Source: UBA10908 sp964608965
GTDB lineage: Bacteria; Bacillota; Clostridia; Peptostreptococcales; Anaerovoracaceae
DNA: 64,000 bases
Reading direction: 5' to 3'
NCBI GenBank assembly: GCA_964608965.1
Contig: CAZSPZ010000001.1
Location: 142,376 to 206,375, forward strand
The first letter of the stretch is position 1. Every line of letters starts with the position of its first letter. The translations under genes and the position numbers were made by a program. This document shows positions 58,612-64,000 of this stretch, piece after piece. The notes below the pieces were generated by a model. It saw nothing but the letters and a program-made list of their open reading frames with translations, did not search any database and was not told the DNA's origin.

Positions 58612-60324
58612 ATGCGGAATATCAAGAAAGAAATAGCGACAATATTAGCAGCTCATGTGGAGAGCATGACATCGGAAGAGATCGAATCGATTTTGGAGGT
58701 TCCAACGGATTCGCAGCTTGGAGATTATGCTTTTCCGTGCTTTAAGCTGGCAAAGGCCATGCATAAGGCCCCGGCGTTGATTGCAAAGGATCTTGCTGAA
58801 ATCATCGGCAAAGAAGACCTTTTTGCGAAGGCCGAAAACGTAAACGCTTATGTGAATATGTTTATTGACGGTCGATCGTTTGCAGAGCTGACGCTTTCGG
58901 ATGTTGCTGAACGCGGCGATGACTTCGGCAGAAGCGATCTTGGAGCTGAAAGGCCCGTCATCATCGAATTCAGTTCGCCCAATATCGCAAAGCCGTTCCA
59001 TATCGGCCATATCAGAACGACCGTTATCGGAAATTCCATCTATAAGATTTACGACTTTCTAGGATATAAAACCATAAGAATCAATCATCTGGGGGATTAT
59101 GGCACACAATTCGGGAAAATGATCGTCGCGTATCGCCGTTGGGGCAACAAAGCGGACGTTACCGCTTCGCCCATCAGCACGCTGCTCTCTTATTATGTAA
59201 AATTCCACGAAGAAGTCGAAAAAGATCCCTCTTTAGACGAAGAGGCCAGAGAAGTGTTCAGTAAATTGGAACACGGCGCAGCGGAAGAGACGGAATTGTG
59301 GCAGTGGTTTAGAGAAGAGAGTCTTAAGGAATTTAAAAGAGTCTATGAAATGCTGGACATCGAGTTTGATTCGTATGCCGGAGAGAGTTTTTATTCCGAT
59401 AAAATGCCTGCGGTTTTGGCAGACATGCGGGCAAAGAACATATTAAAAGAATCCCAGGGCGCTCAAATTGTCGATTTGGAACCGTACGGCATGCCACCGG
59501 CCCTGATCACAAAGAGCGACGGATCGTCTCTTTATATTACCAGAGATATTGCAGCCGCCATTTATCGTAAGAAAACCTACGATTTTTACCGCAATATTTA
59601 TGTGGTCGGCGCACAACAGAACCTCCATTTCCAGCAATGGTTCAAGATTCTTGACCTGATGGGGTACGAGTGGTTCAACCGGTGCGTTCACGTCAATTTT
59701 GGCACGGTGAGCCTTGCAGAAGGGACGCTGTCCACCAGAAAAGGCAGAGTCGTTTTCCTGGAAGACGTGCTCAACAAGGCGGTGGAGCAGACCCGTCAAG
59801 TGATCAGAGAAAAGAATGTCAATACGGACAATATCGAAGAAACCGCTAAAATGGTGGGTATCGGCGCAGTGATATTCCAGGAGCTTTCCAATGGACGCAT
59901 TAAAGATTATACGTTTTCGTGGGAAAAGGTTCTCAATTTTGACGGAGAGACCGGCCCCTATGTCCAGTACACCCACGCCAGAGCCGCCAGCGTAATCAGA
60001 AACGGCGGAATGGAAGGCGTCAAGCTGTCCACGGAAGGACTCGATTTATCCTATGTCGCTTCCGGAACCGCTTATGAACTTCTTAAGCTGATATACAAAT
60101 TCCCTGAAATTGTGATAGAGGCGGGAGAAAAATGCGAACCTTCCGTCGTAACAAGACACATTGTAGACGTGGCGCAGGCTTTCAATAAATTCTATCACGA
60201 CGAGCATATTTTAGTGGAGGACGAAGCAGAGAAGAAAGCGAAGTTAGTGCTTACTTATGCCGCGAAACAGACCATAAAGAACGGTCTTGGCTTGCTTGGA
60301 ATAAAAGCTCCGGAGAAAATGTAA
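58612..60324 (+). CDS. argS: Arginyl-tRNA synthetase
   Basis: Class I synthetase of 570 residues. It has an N-terminal additional domain, the HIGH motif in SSPNIAKPFHIGHIRTT, the KMSKS-equivalent LSTRKGRV and a C-terminal DALR anticodon-binding domain with FNKFYHD. The ribosome site AGGAGG precedes the ATG. The stop overlaps the start of the next gene (TAATG). Confidence 0.98.
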   Translation: MRNIKKEIATILAAHVESMTSEEIESILEVPTDSQLGDYAFPCFKLAKAMHKAPALIAKDLAEIIGKEDLFAKAENVNAYVNMFIDGRSFAELTLSDVAERGDDFGRSDLGAERPVIIEFSSPNIAKPFHIGHIRTTVIGNSIYKIYDFLGYKTIRINHLGDYGTQFGKMIVAYRRWGNKADVTASPISTLLSYYVKFHEEVEKDPSLDEEAREVFSKLEHGAAEETELWQWFREESLKEFKRVYEMLDIEFDSYAGESFYSDKMPAVLADMRAKNILKESQGAQIVDLEPYGMPPALITKSDGSSLYITRDIAAAIYRKKTYDFYRNIYVVGAQQNLHFQQWFKILDLMGYEWFNRCVHVNFGTVSLAEGTLSTRKGRVVFLEDVLNKAVEQTRQVIREKNVNTDNIEETAKMVGIGAVIFQELSNGRIKDYTFSWEKVLNFDGETGPYVQYTHARAASVIRNGGMEGVKLSTEGLDLSYVASGTAYELLKLIYKFPEIVIEAGEKCEPSVVTRHIVDVAQAFNKFYHDEHILVEDEAEKKAKLVLTYAAKQTIKNGLGLLGIKAPEKM

Positions 60325-61196
60325 TGAATTACGAAGGAATGGTTTATCGCCCGCCCAGCGAGGCGTACAGCTTTATCGTGCAGGTGACCATCGGGTGCTC
60401 GCATAATCAATGTACTTTTTGTTCCATGTTTAAGGACAAGAAGTTTCGCGTGCGCAAATTCGAAGAAATTCAGGCCGACTTAAAGGAAGCCAGAAGGCTT
60501 TATGCAAGAGTGGATCGTATATTTCTTGCAGACGGCGATGCCCTGTGCCTGGCAAATAGTAAACTCTTGATGATTTTACACGAAATCAAAGCCCTTTTCC
60601 CGGAATGCGAAAGAGTCGGCATCTATGGCTCCGCCAGAGATGTTTTAAATAAAACTCCGGAAGAACTAGAACAGCTCAAAGAAGCAGGGCTGGGGATCGT
60701 GTACCTTGGCGCCGAGTCCGGAAGCCAGAAAATTCTCGACAAAATCCATAAAAACGCCACGAGAGAGGAATTGATTTCTGCCGTAAGGCGCGTGGAAGAC
60801 TCGGGAATTCTTTCCTCGGTTACGTTTATTTCGGGCATGGGCGGCAAGAGCATGTGGCGCGAGCATGCTTTGGAAACAGCCTCTATGATCAACCTGATGC
60901 AACCTTATTATGCGAGCGTTTTAACGCTCATGGTGGATCCTGCCGCACCGATTTATCACGATATTCAAAGCGGCGCGTTTGAACTTTTATCCCCGATCGA
61001 AGTGATGGACGAAATGGAACTGCTGATGGAAAACATCAACGTTGAAAAAACCTGCGTGTTCCGCAGCAACCATGCGTCAAACTACTTGTCGCTGAAAGGA
61101 AATCTGCCCGAAGACAAGGCCGCGATGCTGGCTCAAATCCGGGCTGCCAAGAAAAACAGCGCTCTGCTCAAGGAAGAATATTTCCGCGCTTTATAA
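60324..61196 (+). CDS. Radical SAM protein with CX4CX2C cluster motif
   Basis: A 290-residue radical SAM enzyme. The cluster motif is GCSHNQCTFCSMF, in which the first two Cys are separated by four residues rather than the usual three; this spacing occurs in a family of elongator/HemN-like uncharacterised proteins. A GDALCL segment and LGAESGSQKILDKI (SAM-binding region) follow. The substrate is unknown. It overlaps argS by one base and is followed 21 bases later by a B12-binding radical SAM gene, so the two may act together. Confidence 0.87.
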   Translation: MNYEGMVYRPPSEAYSFIVQVTIGCSHNQCTFCSMFKDKKFRVRKFEEIQADLKEARRLYARVDRIFLADGDALCLANSKLLMILHEIKALFPECERVGIYGSARDVLNKTPEELEQLKEAGLGIVYLGAESGSQKILDKIHKNATREELISAVRRVEDSGILSSVTFISGMGGKSMWREHALETASMINLMQPYYASVLTLMVDPAAPIYHDIQSGAFELLSPIEVMDEMELLMENINVEKTCVFRSNHASNYLSLKGNLPEDKAAMLAQIRAAKKNSALLKEEYFRAL

Positions 61197-61217
61197 GCAC
61201 AGGAGGACGAAAGACAA

Positions 61218-62726
61218 ATGAAAATATTACTCTCGACTCTCAACACGAAATATGTGCACTCCAACCTTGCGCTTCGATACCTTTATGCTGTTTCGGGCAG
61301 CTATCAAAATTATATCGAAATTGCCGAATTCAACATCAATCACAACGATGACTATATTTTTACGGAATTGATGAGAAGAGACAGCAAGCTCTATTGTTTT
61401 TCCTGTTATATTTGGAATATAGAAAGAATTCTTTATTTGACGGAAATGCTTAAAAAAGCAAGGCCCAACGCGCGAATATTGCTGGGCGGACCGGAGGTGA
61501 GCTTCGAAGGAGAGGAATTTCTGTTTAACAATCCCCATATCGACTTTGTGATCCAGGGCGAGGGAGAGGGCGCTTTTTCCAATTTTCTCCCGCAGTATTT
61601 TTCCAAGTTCCCTGTCTACGAAGAGGTCTTGGGTCTTATGTACCGCGACGGCCCGATGATCAGGCGAAATAAGCCGTCTCTGCTCCTGAAGTTTGACAGC
61701 GTCCCCAATCCCTACGATTCTTTGCCTGCGGAAGAAGATAAAGTCATTTATTACGAGTCTTCCAGAGGCTGCCCGTTCCGTTGCGCTTACTGCCTTTCTT
61801 CCATAGAGCATCAAGTGCGTGTTTTGCCTATAGAAAGAGTAAAGACGGATTTAAATTACTTTATTTATAAAAAAGTAAAACAGGTGAAATTTGTCGACCG
61901 CACCTTTAACTTTGATTCGAATCGCGCACTGGAAATCATGCGCTACCTTATTGAAAAAGACAACGGCGTCACAAATTATCACTTCGAGATGTGCGGAGAA
62001 TTCTTTACCGAAGCACAATATAAACTCCTTTCCCAAGCGCGCCACGGTTTATTCCAATTTGAAATCGGCGTTCAGTCCACGAATCCGCCCACGTTGAATT
62101 CCGTGAACCGCAGGGGCGAGTTCGCCAAAGTCGAGGAGGCGGTCTTGCGTATCAAGGCCATCGGCGGAATACACCTTCATCTGGATTTGATAGCAGGCCT
62201 TCCTTTAGAGGATTACAACCTTTTCAGCCGTTCTTTTAACGATGTGTATGCCTTGCAGCCGGACATGCTTCAAATCGGCTTTTTAAAGCTTCTAAAGGGT
62301 ACACAGCTGCGAGAGGAGTCCAAGCTCTACGGCTACATCTATAGAAGATTGCCACCCTACGAAGTGATTACGAACAGCTATATATCGGCGGAAGGCTTGG
62401 TCCGCATCAAAATGATCGAAGAGGTTTTGGATCTTTACTATAACCGGACAGGCTTTAATCACACATTAGAGGCCGCTCTTGCTTATTATGACAACGCCTT
62501 TGATTTTTACGAGGAGTTGGCCGTATGGTATTACAGCCGCGGTCATCAGAAAAAATCCCACAGGAAGGAAGATTTGTATCGCATCCTCCGTTCGTTCCTG
62601 CGCAGATGGGGAAAAGAAGGCGGAGAATATGTGTTTGACGGTGTCCTTCGGGAGGATATGAGCGAATATCTGAATTCCGAAGCCGTCAAGAATTTTGAAA
62701 AAGAAGGGTGGGCAATGAATTTATGA
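61218..62726 (+). CDS. B12-binding domain radical SAM protein (DUF4080)
   Basis: A 502-residue protein. Residues 1-130 form a cobalamin-binding-like Rossmann domain (ILLSTLNTKYVHSNLALRYL, ILLGGPEVSFEGEEFL, VIQGEGEGAF). The radical SAM core has CX3CX2C in SSRGCPFRCAYCLSS and FEIGVQSTNPPTLNSVNR. The C-terminal third is a DUF4080-type region. Whether cobalamin is bound cannot be told, since the DxHxxG motif is not evident. The stop overlaps the TPR gene start (ATGATG). Confidence 0.88.
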   Translation: MKILLSTLNTKYVHSNLALRYLYAVSGSYQNYIEIAEFNINHNDDYIFTELMRRDSKLYCFSCYIWNIERILYLTEMLKKARPNARILLGGPEVSFEGEEFLFNNPHIDFVIQGEGEGAFSNFLPQYFSKFPVYEEVLGLMYRDGPMIRRNKPSLLLKFDSVPNPYDSLPAEEDKVIYYESSRGCPFRCAYCLSSIEHQVRVLPIERVKTDLNYFIYKKVKQVKFVDRTFNFDSNRALEIMRYLIEKDNGVTNYHFEMCGEFFTEAQYKLLSQARHGLFQFEIGVQSTNPPTLNSVNRRGEFAKVEEAVLRIKAIGGIHLHLDLIAGLPLEDYNLFSRSFNDVYALQPDMLQIGFLKLLKGTQLREESKLYGYIYRRLPPYEVITNSYISAEGLVRIKMIEEVLDLYYNRTGFNHTLEAALAYYDNAFDFYEELAVWYYSRGHQKKSHRKEDLYRILRSFLRRWGKEGGEYVFDGVLREDMSEYLNSEAVKNFEKEGWAMNL

Positions 62727-63742
62727 TGCAGGAAAAAACAAGCCCTGATTTTAGAAAAAGAGAAGACCTGCTCGCTCCGTATGTAGAAGAGGCGGGCAAG
62801 CGTTTCCTTTTTGACGAGTTTTCTCCGGATTACTTAAAGAGAGCGAATCTTCAATATTTAATCGGTGTTCCCATTCCTCTGCGCCGCGAAGATTTGACGG
62901 CTTTTCATGCGGAAGAAGGACTTTCCATTACACAACTGGCCGACAATATGGCGGTTCTGTCCGGAGTGAATCCAAAGCTGCCGTATATTTCCGCCTATTT
63001 AAAATATCTCGCCACTTTTTTCAACGAAAAGCTGATCGATGTTCTTACCGGAGCAGGAGGGGAACATTTGGTTGCCGAACGTTATCTGGAATCGGCCGTA
63101 TATTTTCGTGCGGCGTTAATCCTTTCGCCTTCGGATCGCAAAGCGGTTTTCGGATACGCCTGCGCCTGCAGAGAGTGGTATTTGCCTTTGGATGCGGAAG
63201 AATCGACGGATTTGATGAAAATCCTGAAAGAAGAGTCGACGGAGTACTTCGAGTGGACCACAGAGCTTTTCCCGGATTTCCCTGCAGCCTATTATTTCCT
63301 CGGCTACGCATATTTAAACAGTGGCCTTTATACAAAAGCGGCCCTTACGTGGAAACGCTTTCTTGTTCTGTCTACTTCTAAGGAAGAAAAAGAAGAAATA
63401 CAGGAGAGGGTAGACCAGCTGGAAGAACCGGTAAAAATAGAAGCGGGTATCAACTTGCTGCTGCAAGGCAAGCTGACCGAAGGCCTCGCCGTATTGGAAC
63501 CTTATACGCAATCCGAATATCAAAACTGGTGGCCGCTGCACTTTTATCTTGCTTCCGCCTACGAGGAACTCTCTTATACCGACGAGGCCATCGAAGGCTT
63601 TTTGAAAGTGCTGGAACTTGCGCCCTCCCATGCGGAAAGTGCCGAACGCCTGGCTGATCTTTACGAAAAGAAAAACGATGCGCAAATGTCCGAGAAATAC
63701 CGCCGGAAGTCTGAAATTCTTCGTTCCAATCGTCAAGTTTAA
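62723..63742 (+). CDS. TPR-repeat protein
   Basis: A soluble protein of about 339 residues. The first 110 residues have no recognised motif (PDYLKRANLQYLIGVPIPLRREDLTAF). TPR-like helices follow: AERYLESAVYFRAALILSPSDRKAVFGYACA, PAAYYFLGYAYLNSGLYTKAALTWKRFL and LHFYLASAYEELSYTDEAIEGFLKVLELAPSHAESAERLADLYEKK. It probably acts as a scaffold, possibly for the two radical SAM proteins encoded upstream. The ATG at 62723 overlaps the DUF4080 stop; GTG 62708 and ATG 62726 are alternatives. Confidence 0.82.
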   Translation: MMQEKTSPDFRKREDLLAPYVEEAGKRFLFDEFSPDYLKRANLQYLIGVPIPLRREDLTAFHAEEGLSITQLADNMAVLSGVNPKLPYISAYLKYLATFFNEKLIDVLTGAGGEHLVAERYLESAVYFRAALILSPSDRKAVFGYACACREWYLPLDAEESTDLMKILKEESTEYFEWTTELFPDFPAAYYFLGYAYLNSGLYTKAALTWKRFLVLSTSKEEKEEIQERVDQLEEPVKIEAGINLLLQGKLTEGLAVLEPYTQSEYQNWWPLHFYLASAYEELSYTDEAIEGFLKVLELAPSHAESAERLADLYEKKNDAQMSEKYRRKSEILRSNRQV

Positions 63743-63744
63743 TA

Positions 63745-63774
63745 TTGACAATAGACAAAGGTCTGTTGTATACT
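63745..63774 (+). promoter_or_regulatory. Promoter of the tRNA cluster
   Basis: Perfect TTGACA (63745-63750) and TATACT (63769-63774) with 18 bases between. The expected start near 63781 is about 20 bases before tRNA-Asn. Confidence 0.82.
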
Positions 63775-63802
63775 AACCCTTGTCGCAAACAGATAATATT
63801 AT

Positions 63803-63877
<75 letters not shown>

Positions 63878-63946
63878 GAATTTCGGGCCCCCTTGCGGGG
63901 CTCGAACCCAATAGGGTCAGTTCGTGCGAAAGCAAGCACGACACTT

Positions 63947-64000
63947 GCCGGGATGGCGGAATTGGCAGACGCACAGGACTTAAAATCCTGCGATAGCAAT
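63947..64000 (+). tRNA. tRNA-Leu (TAA), truncated by the window edge
   Basis: The 5' part of a type II tRNA: acceptor GCCGGGA (63947-63953), D arm TGGCGGAATTGGCAGACGCA, and an anticodon stem CAGGA/TCCTG around loop CTTAAAA, giving anticodon TAA. The variable arm is just beginning where the window ends. Seventy bases separate it from tRNA-Asn, with two short GC-rich hairpins that may guide processing. Confidence 0.93.

Noticed and set aside
63878..63946. Hairpin GGGCCCC/GGGGCTC between the tRNAs as a terminator
   Set aside because: No T run follows and a tRNA-Leu starts soon after, so a processing spacer is more likely.

Overview
This window looks like chromosomal core DNA of an anaerobic Bacillota bacterium, most likely a member of the Clostridia. 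The evidence is a Fur-family regulator/rubrerythrin/superoxide reductase cassette, a T-box leader, a clostridial-style division cluster (mraZ, rsmH, ftsL, pbp, murF, mraY, murD, ftsW, murG, divIB/ftsQ, ftsZ, with no ftsA), two U32 peptidases, mutS2, selenium-associated YedF/DUF3343 proteins, strong Shine-Dalgarno sites and mid-range GC. I cannot fix the genus. I saw no insertion sequence, prophage or CRISPR array. A run of 10 N lies at 4313-4322, so the sequence is a draft assembly.

Layout. 1-3.4 kb: a truncated gene end, a small P-loop kinase, a PC4/YdbC-like protein behind a consensus promoter, an AlkA-type glycosylase and a secernin-like C69 hydrolase. 3.4-6.8 kb: a TGS-domain nucleoside kinase followed by overlapping psuK and psuG (nucleoside/pseudouridine metabolism). 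6.8-8.3 kb: a Fur/PerR-type regulator behind a near-perfect Fur box, then rubrerythrin and desulfoferrodoxin (oxygen defence). 8.3-11.4 kb: a T-box leader controlling a three-gene ABC importer, probably for tryptophan. 11.5-16.8 kb: pcrA, ligA and an orphan AIR-synthase/HypE-like protein. 16.8-19.5 kb: the SRP RNA gene, dnaX, a YbaB-family gene and recR. 19.5-26 kb: an amidohydrolase, a beta-lactamase-like serine hydrolase, lgt, ychF, an EamA transporter and an ABC-F ATPase.

26-37 kb: minus-strand lysA-type decarboxylase and U32 peptidase; plus-strand pair of SDR oxidoreductases and a long U32 peptidase; a trio of YedF-like, cysteine-desulfurase-like and DUF3343 genes (selenium/sulfur handling); then minus-strand M20 peptidase, rnhB and a NYN/OST-HTH protein. 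37-39 kb: a short transcribed leader with a 12-codon ORF and terminator, a DUF2284 gene, and a GNAT-Rnk fusion carrying a strong internal ribosome site. 39-51.2 kb: the division and cell-wall cluster. 51.2-60.3 kb: a SpoU methyltransferase, pheST, a long ZapA, mutS2 and argS. 60.3-63.8 kb: two radical SAM proteins and a TPR protein, all tightly packed. The window ends in tRNA-Asn and a truncated tRNA-Leu.

The most useful leads are the short leader at 37.1-37.25 kb, the GNAT-Rnk fusion with its internal start, the terminator inside the division cluster, the leader terminator before the SDR pair, and the radical SAM/TPR cassette. I found no clear, wholly new multi-gene system.
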